Source of the DNA: Planomonospora sp. ID67723
GTDB lineage: Bacteria; Actinomycetota; Actinomycetes; Streptosporangiales; Streptosporangiaceae
Assembly: GCF_015711605.1 (NCBI RefSeq)
Contig: NZ_JABTEZ010000004.1
Location: forward strand, 496,001-560,000
Length of the DNA stretch: 64,000 nt
Direction of reading: 5' to 3'
Shown here piece by piece: positions 16,101 to 24,990 of the stretch. The notes beneath the pieces are model-generated. The model was not told the origin of the DNA, searched no databases, and worked only from the letters and a program-made list of their open reading frames with translations. Numbering within the stretch: the first letter of the stretch is position 1; each line of letters begins with the position of its first letter. A program made the position numbers and the translations under genes.

Positions 16101-17354
16101 TCAGGTCCGGTCGCCGTGCAGAGGCAGCCGCACGGTCACGAGCCACTCGCCGCCGGCCGCCCGTGCCTCGATGCGGCCGCCCAGCAGCGCCACGCGCTCC
16201 CGCATGCCGGCCAGCCCGCGCCCGCCGCCCGGGCCCGGCCGCTCCCCGATCGGGTTGCGTACGTCCAGGCTCAGCCCGTCGTCCCCTACCGCCGCCACCA
16301 GCCGGACCGGCCGGGCGCCGTGCCGGATGGCGTTGGTCAGGGCCTCCTGGAGGATCCGGTAGGCCTCACGGGAGACCAGGGCGGGCAGGCCGCCGAGGTC
16401 GCCGGTGACCTCGGCGGCGGCTCCGGTCGCGCGGATCAGTTCGGGCAGGTCGGCGAGGGTCCGGACCGGGCCGCGCCCGCCGTCCTCGTCACCGTCCTTG
16501 TCACCGGCTCCCTCGCGGTCGGTCTCCTCGCGCAGCACGCCGAGCACGTGGTCGAGGTCCTCCAGTGCCGCCCGGGTGGTCTCCTCGATCGCGGTGAGCG
16601 CGGCGCGCGCCATCTCCGGGTCGGATCCGAGCACCCTGCCGGCTGCACCGGCCTGCACGGTCACCACGCTGAGCGCGTGCCCGACCGAGTCGTGCAGTTC
16701 CCGGGCCAGCCGGTTGCGCGCGGCCAACCGCCGGGCCCGCTCCTGCAACGCGGCCAGCCGGTCGGCGGGCGAGGGGCCGAGCAGCGCCGGGGCGAACCGC
16801 TCCAGCAGGGCCCCCGCACCCGCCACCACATGGATGAGCAGGACCAGCGTCACCACTCCGGCCGGAGGCCCCCATGCGCTGGTCCAGCCGGCTTCGAACG
16901 TGACGCCCAGCATCCCGGCCGGGTCGCCGAACAGGGGGAGCAGGCACAGCCACAGGACGAACGGGATCAGCGCGAGCGTCGCGCCCGCCACCACCGCGCC
17001 GATCCCCAGGTGCAGGGTGAACCAGGCTGAGGTGCGGCGCCGCTCGGCCCAGGTCCGTTTTCCGCCGGGCGGCACCGGGCCGACCTCCACTCCGAGCAGT
17101 CCTCGGGCGGCGGTCAGCTCCAGTCCGCGGACCGGAAGGAACAGCCCGGTCAGTGCGATCACCGGGAGCATGGCCGTGAAGACGACCGGGTCCCTGACCA
17201 GCAGCGGGTAACCCTCCGGATCCGGCAGCCTCAGCAGCCCGTCGACCACCGAGCCGGCCATCACGTACGGCGTCGCCAGGGCTCCGCCCAGGATCAGGCA
17301 TGTCCACCGCAGGTAGGTGGTCACGCTGGTCAGGGGGGCCAGGACACGTCTCAC
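16101..17354 (-). CDS. Membrane sensor histidine kinase (HisKA_3/NarL-partner type), orphan
   Basis: A 417-residue kinase. Four or five transmembrane helices (about 15-38, 58-76, 113-145 and 163-182) form the sensor part; the DHp domain has the HisKA_3 motif RLARELHDSVGHALS with phospho-acceptor His221; the ATPase domain shows EALTNAIRHG (N box) and GRGLAGMRERV (G box). Such kinases normally signal to a LuxR/NarL-type response regulator, yet none is encoded on either side. The GGDEF-EAL gene follows 154 bases downstream on the same strand, so the two may share a transcript. An acidic insert (DKDGDEDGGRG) lies between the DHp and ATPase parts. Confidence 0.9.
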   Translation of the reverse strand: MRRVLAPLTSVTTYLRWTCLILGGALATPYVMAGSVVDGLLRLPDPEGYPLLVRDPVVFTAMLPVIALTGLFLPVRGLELTAARGLLGVEVGPVPPGGKRTWAERRRTSAWFTLHLGIGAVVAGATLALIPFVLWLCLLPLFGDPAGMLGVTFEAGWTSAWGPPAGVVTLVLLIHVVAGAGALLERFAPALLGPSPADRLAALQERARRLAARNRLARELHDSVGHALSVVTVQAGAAGRVLGSDPEMARAALTAIEETTRAALEDLDHVLGVLREETDREGAGDKDGDEDGGRGPVRTLADLPELIRATGAAAEVTGDLGGLPALVSREAYRILQEALTNAIRHGARPVRLVAAVGDDGLSLDVRNPIGERPGPGGGRGLAGMRERVALLGGRIEARAAGGEWLVTVRLPLHGDRT

Positions 17355-17506
17355 AGGGAGATCTTCCCAGGCGGCGGCGGCCTGGCCACTCCCGCTCCCG
17401 GGGGAGCGGTCTCCCCTGCAGGAGGGAGCGCCGCCCCGCCGGGTCCCGAGGCGGCGTCGCCCCGCCGGTACGCTCTGCCTGGCGATCGGATCGTTTCGGG
17501 GGATAT

Positions 17507-18271
17507 ATGGATATGGCGGAGGTCGCGCTGCTGCTGGTGGCCGCAGCCGGGGCGGGGTGGATCGACGCTGTGGTCGGCGGGGGAGGACTGCTTCAGTTGC
17601 CCGCGCTGTTCTTGGCGGGAGTGCCGTCGGTGCAGGCGCTGGCCACCAACAAGCTCGCCTCCGTCTTCGGCACGGCCTCCGCCGCCGTCACCTACGCCGT
17701 CACCACGAAGATCGACAAACGGGTCGCGATCCCCGCGGGGCTGGCCGCGCTGGCCTCCGCCGGGCTCGGCGCCTCGGCCGCGGCGGCGATCTCGCGGGAC
17801 GCGCTGATCCCTCTGGTCATGGCGGCGCTGGTGGTGGTGGCGTTGTTCGTCACCCTCCGCCCGGCTTTCGGGGTCCATCCCGAGCCCCATCTGGGAACCC
17901 GTGCCCGGACTCTGGCCGCGATCGCCGTGACCGGTGTCGCGATCGCCTTCTACGACGGCATCCTCGGCCCCGGTACCGGCACCTTCCTGATCATTGCGTT
18001 CACCACGCTCCTCGGCATGGACTTCGTGGGGGGATCCGCTCACTCGAAGATCATCAACTCCTGTACGAACCTCGGCGCACTGCTGGTCTTCGCCTACCAG
18101 GGGCACGTGCTGTGGCTCCTCGGGCTGGGCATGGCCGCCTGCAACGTCGCCGGGGCGCAGCTCGGCGCCCGGATGGCCCTGCGCAAGGGGGCGAAGTTCG
18201 TGCGGATCGTCTTGCTCTGCGTGGTAATCGCGATGGTGGCCAAGCTGGGGATCGACCAGACGGGCTCCTGA
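17507..18271 (+). CDS. TauE/SafE family sulfite/anion exporter-like permease
   Basis: A 254-residue membrane protein with seven or eight helices and two TauE/SafE repeats. The typical first-repeat motif GWIDAVVGGGGLLQLPAL with ATNK (about 13-48) and second-repeat motif YDGILGPGTGTF with GGSAHSKIINSCTN (about 147-190) are present. The family moves sulfite, sulfoacetate or other organic anions across the cytoplasmic membrane; the substrate here is unknown. The ATG at 17507 lies 4 bases after a GGGGG-type ribosome binding site; ATG 17513 is an alternative. It is divergent from the kinase gene and converges on the MFS gene. Confidence 0.88.
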   Translation: MDMAEVALLLVAAAGAGWIDAVVGGGGLLQLPALFLAGVPSVQALATNKLASVFGTASAAVTYAVTTKIDKRVAIPAGLAALASAGLGASAAAAISRDALIPLVMAALVVVALFVTLRPAFGVHPEPHLGTRARTLAAIAVTGVAIAFYDGILGPGTGTFLIIAFTTLLGMDFVGGSAHSKIINSCTNLGALLVFAYQGHVLWLLGLGMAACNVAGAQLGARMALRKGAKFVRIVLLCVVIAMVAKLGIDQTGS

Positions 18272-18287
18272 GCCGCGTCCAGTTAGA

Positions 18288-18305
18288 TGATCTACTTTGT
18301 AAAGG
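18288..18305. repeat. Copy 1 of a shared 18-base motif at the 3' end of an MFS gene
   Basis: TGATCTAC-TTT-GTAAAGG spans the stop codon of the first MFS gene. The same motif with a different three-base centre occurs at 24991-25008, beyond the second, paralogous MFS gene (15 of 18 bases identical). Confidence 0.6.
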
Positions 18306-19527
18306 ACGTGGTCTGGGCATCCTCATCCTCCGAGCCGATGCGGACAGACCCGGCGACAGCGGAGGAAGGCCCGCCGGTGCGCAGGGCCGAGGCCGCCAGC
18401 GCCACGAAGAGGGCCAGCAGGGCGGGAATCGCCAACGCCCGGGGAAGGCCCAGCCACTCCGCGGCTCCGCCGATCAGTACAGGGCCGGTGAGGAAGCCCA
18501 CGTAGCCGAGGCCGGCCACCCGGGCCAGGGCCTGGCCCGCTCGCGCGGGGTCGCGGCGACCCGCGGCGGAGAAGACCTGCGGGACGATGCAGGACAGACC
18601 TGCCCCGAAGCAGGCGAAGCCGATCACCCCGGCGATCGGCCGGTCGACGAGCAGGGCGGTGCCGAGGCCGGCGGCGGCCAGGACGCCGCATCCGCGGACC
18701 AGGACGACCGGGCCGAGCAGAGCGGTGAGGCGGTCGCCTGCGAGGCGCCCGGCGGTCATCATGGCGGAGAAGGCGGCGTAGGCGGCCGCGGCGAGCCATT
18801 CCGGGCTGTCCAGGTCCTCGCGGAGGTAGACCGAGCTCCAGTCGGCGGCCGCGCCCTCGCCGATCATGCAGCAGAACGCGAGGACGCCCAGGAGCAGCAC
18901 GCCGCGCCCGCCTCCGGGACCGCCGGTCTTCTCCTGCGGGCCGGCTCCGGCCTCCGGGGCGAGGGCCCAGCGTGAGGCCCACAGTGCCATGACCGCGATG
19001 GCGGCGGCGACGACGAGGAAGGTGGCGGCGGGGGTGAGCGCGGCAGTCGCGAGCAGGCCGCCGGTGGCGGCGCCGAGGAAGCCGCCGATGCTGAACACCG
19101 CGTGGAAGGACGACATGATCGGTCGTTGCGCGGCGCGCTCGACCTCGACGGCGTTGGCGTTCATCGCCACGTCGAGGGTGCCGTGGACGGCGCCGAAGGC
19201 GAACAGGGAGAGAGTGAGGGTGGCCAGGTTCGGGGCGAGGGCCGGTAGGACCAGCGCCGGGCTCTGCGCGAAGGCCATCGGGACCATCACCCTGACACTG
19301 CCGAAGCGGTCGACCAGACGGCCCACCACCTGCATGCCGGTGATGGCCCCGGCGGCGATGCCGAGCAGGCCGACGCTGAGCTGGCCGTCGCCGAGCCCGA
19401 GCTCCTGCTTGATCGTCGGGATGCGGGCCGTCCACGTGCCGATCGCCGTTCCGGAGAGCAGGAACAGCAGGTAGACCGCGACCGTGCCGCGCCGCAGCGC
19501 GGCACGGTCGCCAAGGATGAGGGTCAA
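18292..19527 (-). CDS. MFS transporter (YbjJ-like), copy 1
   Basis: A 411-residue, twelve-helix major facilitator. Visible features include IGTWTARIPTIKQELGLGDGQLS in the first loop, RLVDRFGSVRV (motif A), DVAMNANAVEVERAAQRPIMSSFHA in helix 4/5 and GFACFGAGLSCIVPQVFSAAGRRDPARAG in the C half. This is the YbjJ-like/sugar-permease-related MFS group with no firm substrate. I chose a TTG start at 19527 because GGAG lies 6 bases upstream and it directly precedes the first helix region; no ATG or GTG is well placed. It lies downstream of the DeoR regulator on the same strand and is paralogous to the transporter at 25077-26243. Confidence 0.88.
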   Translation of the reverse strand: MTLILGDRAALRRGTVAVYLLFLLSGTAIGTWTARIPTIKQELGLGDGQLSVGLLGIAAGAITGMQVVGRLVDRFGSVRVMVPMAFAQSPALVLPALAPNLATLTLSLFAFGAVHGTLDVAMNANAVEVERAAQRPIMSSFHAVFSIGGFLGAATGGLLATAALTPAATFLVVAAAIAVMALWASRWALAPEAGAGPQEKTGGPGGGRGVLLLGVLAFCCMIGEGAAADWSSVYLREDLDSPEWLAAAAYAAFSAMMTAGRLAGDRLTALLGPVVLVRGCGVLAAAGLGTALLVDRPIAGVIGFACFGAGLSCIVPQVFSAAGRRDPARAGQALARVAGLGYVGFLTGPVLIGGAAEWLGLPRALAIPALLALFVALAASALRTGGPSSAVAGSVRIGSEDEDAQTTSFTK

Positions 19528-19692
19528 GGGGGTCTCCAAAGGTGGTGGCCGGGAACGGGGCGCCGGGGCGGTGTGACAGAGAGGGCCGGCCTCGGCTGCG
19601 GACCGCGTGAGGTGGCCGGGCCGATGCTCCTGAGGCCCGGTTCGGGGGCGGGGACGGTGCACCCGCTGGACCCGCGCCGATGGTGGTGCGGG

Positions 19693-20451
19693 TCAGACGG
19701 TTCGGACGGCGACGCCGGCGGCGGTGAGGGCGTCGCGCTCGGAGGAGGGAAGCCCGGAGTCGGTGACGACCAGGTCGAGGCGGTCCAGGGAGCAGACGGC
19801 ACCGAAGGCGGTGCGGGTGAACTTGGCGGAGTCGGCGGCCGCGATGACGCGGCGGGCGGAGGCGATGGCGGCCTGTTTGACGGCGACCTCCGCCAGATCG
19901 TGGGTGGTCAGGCCGTGCTCGGCGGACAGTCCGCAGCAGCCGATGACGGCGGTGTCGAAGCGCAGGGACCGGATGGAGCCCTCGGTCAGCGGGCCGGTGA
20001 AGTTGAGCTCGCCCGGCCGGACCTCGCCGCCGGGCAGGACCAGGCGGATGCGCGGGGCCGTACCGAGCTCGTGGGCGGAGCGCAGGGAGAGCGGCAGGAC
20101 CGTCAGGCGGCGGTGGCGGATCGCGCGGGCGATCTCCAGGGCGGTGGTGCCGGAGTCCAGCAGGACGGCTTCACCGTCGGCGAGCAGCTCCGCGACCTCG
20201 GCGGCGATCCGCTGCTTGGCCTCCACCGCCTCGCGCTCCCGCACTTCGAAGGGGGGTTCCTCGCCCCGCAGCAGCAGGCTCACCGCGCCGCCGCGGACCC
20301 GCCTGACCACGCCCTGGCGGGCGAGCTCGTCGAGGTCGCGGCGGATGGTCATCTCCGAGACCGCGTGCTGCAGGGCGAGCTCCGCCACCGAGACGGCGTC
20401 GTGAGCGCGCAGGGCGGACATGATCGCCCGCAACCGGTCAGAACTTTCCAT
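19693..20451 (-). CDS. DeoR family transcriptional regulator
   Basis: A 252-residue regulator with the DeoR helix-turn-helix (residues 5-55: RLRAIMSALRAHDAVSVAELA, then SEMTIRRDLDELARQGVVRRVRGGA) and the DeoRC sugar-phosphate-sensing domain (about 75-230, LDSGTTALEIARA and TAVIGCCGLSAEHGLTT). Such repressors usually respond to phosphorylated sugars. The ATG at 20451 sits directly beside a perfect TGTTCA...TGAACA palindrome, implying strong autoregulation and a very short leader. It is divergent from the WYL regulator and lies 165 bases upstream of MFS copy 1, its most likely target. Confidence 0.92.
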   Translation of the reverse strand: MESSDRLRAIMSALRAHDAVSVAELALQHAVSEMTIRRDLDELARQGVVRRVRGGAVSLLLRGEEPPFEVREREAVEAKQRIAAEVAELLADGEAVLLDSGTTALEIARAIRHRRLTVLPLSLRSAHELGTAPRIRLVLPGGEVRPGELNFTGPLTEGSIRSLRFDTAVIGCCGLSAEHGLTTHDLAEVAVKQAAIASARRVIAAADSAKFTRTAFGAVCSLDRLDLVVTDSGLPSSERDALTAAGVAVRTV

Positions 20452-20452
20452 G

Positions 20453-20466
20453 TGTTCATTTGAACA
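20453..20466. promoter_or_regulatory. Palindromic operator between DeoR and WYL regulator genes
   Basis: TGTTCA (20453-20458) and TGAACA (20461-20466) form a perfect six-base inverted repeat around a TT centre. It begins two bases upstream of the DeoR start codon and 42 bases before the WYL gene, so a bound protein could control both divergent genes. Confidence 0.6.
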
Positions 20467-20507
20467 TGATGCATGTGAGAAAAGCAATCTGCGGGAGACT
20501 CGGGGGC

Positions 20508-21500
20508 ATGCGCGCGAGTCGGCTGCTCTCACTCCTGATGCTCCTGCAGACCCGGGGGCGGGTGACCGCCGCCGAGCTCTCGCGGGAGCTGGAGGTCTCG
20601 GTCCGGACCGTCTACCGGGACGTGGAGGCGTTGTCGTCGGCAGGAGTGCCGGTCTACGCCGACCGGGGGCCCGCCGGCGGTTACCGGCTTCTGGACGGCT
20701 ACCGCACCCGGCTCAACGGGCTGACCGCCGAAGAGGCCTCCTCGCTGTTCCTGGCCGGGCTGCCCGGCCCGGCGGCCGAGCTCGGACTGGGGGAGGTCGT
20801 CGCCGCCGCCGAGCTCAAGCTGCTGGCCGCGCTGCCGCCGGAGCCGCGCCTCCACGCCGCCCGGATGCGCGAGCGCTTCCACCTGGACGTCCCGGGGTGG
20901 TACCGCGGCACCGACGAGGTGCCGTTCCTGTCGGAGGTCGCCGAGGCGGTCTGGGAGCAGCGGCCGCTGCGCATGACCTACCGCCGCTGGGGGCCGAAGG
21001 ACGTGGAGCGCCTGGCCCATCCGTACGGGCTGGTCCTCAAGGGCGGGTCGTGGTACATGGTGGCCGCCGTCGATGGCGGGGCGCCGCGCACCTACCGGGT
21101 CGCGCGGATCGTGACCGTGGAAGTGCTCGACGGCCGGTTCGATCGGCCGGACGACTTCGACCTGGCGGACTTCTGGACGCGCTACGCCGCGGAGTTCCGC
21201 GAGCGCATGTACACCGCGGAGGCGCTGGTGAGGCTGGCGCCCGGAGCCGGGGGCCTGCTGCGCGTCACGGTCGGTGACGACGCCGCCGACGCCGCGCTGG
21301 CCGGGGCGGAGCCGCCCGACGAGCGGGGCTGGACGACCGTGCGCCTGCCGATCGAGTCTGTCCGGCACGCCCGCTGGCTCCTGCTGCGGATGGGAGCCGA
21401 TGTCGAGGTCCTGGAACCGGCCGAGCTGCGCGCCCTGATGATCGAGGCGGTCGCCCGGCTCGGCGAGCTGTACGACGGAGGCTCCGAACCGCCCTCGTGA
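20508..21500 (+). CDS. WYL-domain transcriptional regulator (YafY family)
   Basis: A 330-residue regulator: N-terminal HTH_11 (1-55, RLLSLLMLLQTRGRVTAAELSRELEVSVRTVYRDVEALS), a wing (VPVYADRGPAGGYRLLDGY), a WYL ligand-binding domain (about 135-200, PLRMTYRRWG and LVLKGGSWYMVA) and the C-terminal WCX extension (about 225-325). WYL proteins bind nucleic acid or nucleotide-like ligands and regulate varied genes, including stress and defence genes in actinobacteria. The ATG at 20508 directly begins the HTH. It is divergent from the DeoR gene and ends at a strong terminator, so it forms its own unit. Confidence 0.92.
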   Translation: MRASRLLSLLMLLQTRGRVTAAELSRELEVSVRTVYRDVEALSSAGVPVYADRGPAGGYRLLDGYRTRLNGLTAEEASSLFLAGLPGPAAELGLGEVVAAAELKLLAALPPEPRLHAARMRERFHLDVPGWYRGTDEVPFLSEVAEAVWEQRPLRMTYRRWGPKDVERLAHPYGLVLKGGSWYMVAAVDGGAPRTYRVARIVTVEVLDGRFDRPDDFDLADFWTRYAAEFRERMYTAEALVRLAPGAGGLLRVTVGDDAADAALAGAEPPDERGWTTVRLPIESVRHARWLLLRMGADVEVLEPAELRALMIEAVARLGELYDGGSEPPS

Positions 21501-21531
21501 CGGTATCCCGGCGTGGCGGGGTGTGGGGCGG

Positions 21532-21563
21532 GCTGTGCCCGGGCGGATCAGCCCGGGCACAGC
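21532..21563 (+). terminator. Terminator after the WYL regulator
   Basis: A perfect 13-base-pair stem (21532-21544 with 21551-21563, six-base loop) followed by GTTT, 32 bases after the stop codon. It also lies just beyond the stop of the minus-strand ricin-lectin fragment and could serve both directions. Confidence 0.75.
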
Positions 21564-21594
21564 GTTTACGTGTCACCGGTGCCTGGAACCGGCG

Positions 21595-21930
21595 TCAGGC
21601 CCTCTGGAGAAGGAACTCCTGGGAGCTCCAGCTCCAGTTCGGGCACTGATACTGCCTGATCGGCACCAGGTCTCCCGTGGTGGGATAGTTGGCGGTGAGG
21701 CACCAGCCGTTGTACGAGGGCTTGATCCTGAACCGGCCGTTGCCGGCTTCCTCGACGTGGAACTGCTGCTGCCACCCGGAGTGGCACGACCAGATCTGGA
21801 GCTGCTCGCCGCCGTTGCTGGTGCCGTTCGTGACGTCGAGGCACCGCTGCATGTCGGTGTATCGAGGGTGGATCCACCATGCCTGCCGGTTGTTGATGAC
21901 TTCGGCCTTTCTGAAGACGAAGTGCTGGTT
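21595..21930 (-). pseudogene. Ricin-type beta-trefoil lectin fragment (5' end lost)
   Basis: About 111 codons encode the end of a ricin B/RICIN lectin domain: INNRQAWWIHPRYTDMQRCLDV, then GGEQLQIWSCHSGWQQQFHV (a QxW-type motif) and TGDLVPIRQYQCPNWSWSSQ. Lectins of this kind bind sugars and are usually attached to secreted enzymes. There is no start codon or signal peptide near the beginning; the similarity stops at about 21930, where the unrelated TPR gene fragment on the other strand begins within a few bases. I read it as the remaining C-terminus of a secreted lectin protein. Confidence 0.7.
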
Positions 21931-21939
21931 CCACTCAAC

Positions 21940-22869
21940 CCGCACCGCGACCCGGTGGCGGTAGCCGATCCGGCACCGGATGTGACATTCGGCGACGTGC
22001 CTGACCGCGATCGGGCGATGGAGTGGTTCACCGCCGAGCACCACAATCTGCTCGCAGCCGTGCACCAGGCGAGCCGCTCGGGATTCGACGTCCACGCATG
22101 GCAACTGGCCTGGGCCATGACTGATTTCCTGGACCGCCGGGGACACTGGCGCGACCGGGTGACCACCCAGCACACGGCCCTGGAGGCGGCCCGGCGCCTC
22201 GGCGACCATCTGGGCCAGATCAGGGTACTGCGCTCTCTGGGCAGCGCCTGCACCTCCCTCGGCCGCCGCGACGAGGCGCGTATCCACCTGCAGGAGGCGC
22301 TGGAGCTGGCCTCCCGACACGGTGACGACTCCACCCGCGCCAATGTGCACCTCAACCTCGCTCTGGTGCTGGAAGGCCAGGGCGACTATCGAGCGGCGCT
22401 GGAAAACGCATCACAAGCCTTGGAACTTTTCCGATCAGCGGGTCATGCCACCGGACAGGCCAACGCCCTCAACATGATCGGCTGGTGCCACAGCCGCCTC
22501 GGTAACCACACCGATGCCCTCGTGGCCGGTGAGCAAGGCCTCGCCATGCAGCGGCAGGTCGACTGCCTGTACGGCCAAGCATGTACCCTCGACAGCCTCG
22601 GCTACGCCCATCACCACCTGGGCCGTTTCGACCGAGCCATCGACTGCTACGAGCAGGCGTACGTCCTGCTCCAGGAACTGGGCAAGTGCTCGATGCAAGC
22701 GACGCTCCTGACCCATCTGGGTGAGACACACGCCGCGGCCGGCGATGAGGAAAGGGCGCAGGAACGCTGGCAGGCCGCGCTGATGCTCCTCGACCAACTC
22801 GACAGCGCAGACACAGCGGCCCTCAAAGAATGGATCAACCGTCTCCGCAGCAGCAACCCCGTCGCATAG
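21940..22869 (+). pseudogene. TPR C-terminus of an AfsR/SARP-like NB-ARC regulator (5' end lost)
   Basis: From about 21950 the frame matches the end of large actinomycete AfsR/SARP or NB-ARC-TPR regulators: the linker RDRAMEWFTAEHHNLLAAV precedes at least five tetratricopeptide repeats (for example VLRSLGSACTSLGRRDEARIHLQ, HLNLALVLEGQGDYRAALEN, ALNMIGWCHSRLGNHTDALVA, TLDSLGYAHHHLGRFDRAIDC). The N-terminal DNA-binding and NB-ARC ATPase parts are absent. An ATG at 22018 could still allow a 283-residue TPR protein, so the fragment may be expressed, but the abrupt junction with the lectin fragment points to truncation by deletion. Confidence 0.7.
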
Positions 22870-23085
22870 GGACAGCTTCCAACCTTGCTTTCCGCCTGGC
22901 GATGGGTGGTTCTCGACGCGCGGTGGCCGCCGCTACGAGCCGTGCTCTCGCCGAACTCATCCCGCCAGGCATCGGCCGGCCTGGTGGCGTTCGGTCGGAA
23001 TGTGCCCCGGGGAGGCCGGGCCGGTCGGTCTCCGGGCGCGGGAAACCCGTTGCGGTCGCCGTACCAGAGCGGTGACGATGTCGTG

Positions 23086-23718
23086 ATGCTCCTCGTCGCC
23101 TTCGTCGGCTCGTGCTTCCTGCTCGCGATGATCCCGGGTGTCAGCACGGCCGTGATCCTCCGCCAGACCCTGTGTGCCGGAAGGGGGCCGGGCATGGCCG
23201 CCACGCTCGGCAACGAGACCGGCATCCTGCTGTGGGCTCTGGCTGCGGCCTTCGGGCTGTCGGCGCTGGTCCTGGCCTCGGAGGTCGCCTACGAGGTGAT
23301 GCGGATCCTCGGCGCGGGCTTCCTGGTCGTGATGGGCGTCCAGTCGATCCGGCGGGCGCGTGGGGGACGGGCGGCGCAGGCGGGACCGGAGAAGGAGAGG
23401 CCCGGCCCGGTCACGGAGGGCTGGCGCCGTTCCTACCTGCTGGGGTTCAGCACGTGCCTGGCCAACCCCAAGGCCGCGGTGTTCGCCATGTCGTTCCTGC
23501 CGCAGTTCGTGCCCGAGGGGGCGGACGTGCCGCTCACCCTGGCCCTGCTCGCGGTGGTCTGGGTGCTGGTGGACACGGTCTGGTACGGCCTGTTCATCTG
23601 GACGGTGGGACGGGCCCGGATGGTCTTCGGCCGGCCCGCGGTACGGTACCGCCTGGAGCAGGTCTCCGGTGCCGTGCTGATCGGCCTGGGCGTGCGACTG
23701 GCGGTGGAGGCGCGATGA
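23086..23718 (+). CDS. LysE family amino-acid/metabolite exporter
   Basis: A 210-residue protein with about six transmembrane helices and the LysE/RhtB signature near the start (FLLAMIPGVSTAVILRQTL, where the GP(D/G) motif reads PGV) and YLLGFSTCLANPKAAVFAMSFLPQF in the middle. The family exports basic or neutral amino acids or related metabolites. ATG 23086 or the preceding GTG 23083 can serve as start; the longer upstream frame is non-coding in character. Its stop overlaps the hydrolase start (ATGA), so the two are co-translated. Confidence 0.87.
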   Translation: MLLVAFVGSCFLLAMIPGVSTAVILRQTLCAGRGPGMAATLGNETGILLWALAAAFGLSALVLASEVAYEVMRILGAGFLVVMGVQSIRRARGGRAAQAGPEKERPGPVTEGWRRSYLLGFSTCLANPKAAVFAMSFLPQFVPEGADVPLTLALLAVVWVLVDTVWYGLFIWTVGRARMVFGRPAVRYRLEQVSGAVLIGLGVRLAVEAR

Positions 23719-24458
23719 CGATCATGTTCGATGACGGGGGCAGCGGGAGCCCGGTGGTGCTGCTGCACTCCAGTACCGCCGATTCGCGGATGTGGGACCC
23801 GCAGTGGGAGGTCCTGACCGGCCGCTTCCGGGTCGTCCGGCCGGACCTGCGGGGGTACGGCCGCACGCCGTACGCGGCGGACAGGCCCTACTCCGACAGC
23901 GGCGACGTCGCCGAGCTGCTCGCCGCGATCGAGGTGGAGCGGGCCGTGCTGGTGGGCTCCTCCCACGGCGCGGGGGTCGCGCTGGAGCTGGCCGCCGCCC
24001 ACCCGGGGCTGGTCTCCCGCCTGGTGCTGCTCAATCCCGGCTCCGGGCTGAAGGCCACCCCCGACCTGAAGGCGTTCGGCGCGGAGGAGAACCGGCTGCT
24101 GGAGGCGGGGGAGATCGAGGCGGCGGTCGAGTTGAACGTCCGGACCTGGCTCGGCCCGGAGGCCGGCGAGGAGGTCAGGGCCCGGCTGGCGGAGATGCAG
24201 CGCCACGCCTTCCAGGTGCAGCTCGCCGCCGACCCTGAACCCTCGCAGCTGGAGGGCGAGGTCGACCTGGCGAAGGTGGAGGCGCCCGCGCTGGTGGTCT
24301 CCGGCGCCCATGATCTGCCCTACTTCCAGTTGTCGGCCCGGCGGGTGGCGGCGGAGCTGCCCTCGGCCCGGCTGGTGGAACTGCCGTGGGCGGGCCATCT
24401 GCCCAGCATGGAGCGGCCTGAGGAGATCACGGCTCTGATCCTCGAGTTCATCGGCTGA
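23715..24458 (+). CDS. Alpha/beta hydrolase
   Basis: A 247-residue single-domain alpha/beta hydrolase: oxyanion region VVLLHSSTADSRMW, nucleophile elbow GSSHGAG (Ser near 79), acid Asp in SGAHDLPYF and catalytic His in WAGHLPSMERPE. The cap is short and helical. It has no signal peptide, so it is cytoplasmic. The start overlaps the LysE-type exporter stop by four bases, implying joint expression; the substrate could be an ester or lactone related to the exported compound, but this is speculative. Confidence 0.9.
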   Translation: MTIMFDDGGSGSPVVLLHSSTADSRMWDPQWEVLTGRFRVVRPDLRGYGRTPYAADRPYSDSGDVAELLAAIEVERAVLVGSSHGAGVALELAAAHPGLVSRLVLLNPGSGLKATPDLKAFGAEENRLLEAGEIEAAVELNVRTWLGPEAGEEVRARLAEMQRHAFQVQLAADPEPSQLEGEVDLAKVEAPALVVSGAHDLPYFQLSARRVAAELPSARLVELPWAGHLPSMERPEEITALILEFIG

Positions 24459-24498
24459 TTCCGCGGAATCTGTCGGTGGGCGGGTACACGATGTCCCC

Positions 24499-24975
24499 AT
24501 GGCTTCGTGGCAGGAGATCGAGAAGGAAGAGCCCGAGTTCGCGGGCAGGGTGCGCGAGCTGTTCGACGCCCACCGGCACAAGACGATGGCCACCCTCAGG
24601 AAGGACGGCTCTCCGCGCATCAGCGGGACGGAGGCGCAGTTCAAGGACGGGGAGCTGTGGCTGGGGTCCATGCCGGGAGCGATGAAGGCGAAGGACCTGC
24701 GGCGGGATCCGCGGGTCGCCCTGCACAGCGCGTCGGAGGATCCCGACGACGCGGATCCGGCGGCGTGGGCAGGGGACGCGAAACTCGCCGGCCGGGCGGT
24801 GGAGGTGACCGATCCGGAGGTGCTGGAGCGGCTCGGCCTGCCGGGGGAGGGGGCGCACCTGTTCCGGATCGAGGTGGCCGAGGTGGTCCGAACCTTCGTG
24901 GCCCCGGGCGGGACGCACCTGGTCATCCAGATGTGGCACGAGGGCCGGGGGCTTCACGAGATTCGCCGCGAGTGA
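24499..24975 (+). CDS. Pyridoxamine 5'-phosphate oxidase-like flavin/F420-binding protein
   Basis: A 158-residue split-barrel protein: TMATLRKDGSPRISGTEAQFKDGELWLGSM followed by KAKDLRRDPRVALHSAS is the usual PNPOx-like fold that binds FMN, F420 or related cofactors as a dimer. The C-terminus (VVRTFVAPGGTHLVIQMWHEGRGLHEIRRE) ends in the conserved Trp-containing segment of the family. The reaction cannot be named; many actinobacterial members reduce substrates with F420H2. It lies 40 bases after the hydrolase on the same strand and may be transcribed with it. Confidence 0.85.
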   Translation: MASWQEIEKEEPEFAGRVRELFDAHRHKTMATLRKDGSPRISGTEAQFKDGELWLGSMPGAMKAKDLRRDPRVALHSASEDPDDADPAAWAGDAKLAGRAVEVTDPEVLERLGLPGEGAHLFRIEVAEVVRTFVAPGGTHLVIQMWHEGRGLHEIRRE

Positions 24976-24990
24976 CGGGACCAGCGTTGT

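Noticed and set aside
16101-17354. Complete two-component system
   Set aside because: No response regulator gene lies on either side, so only the kinase is reported.
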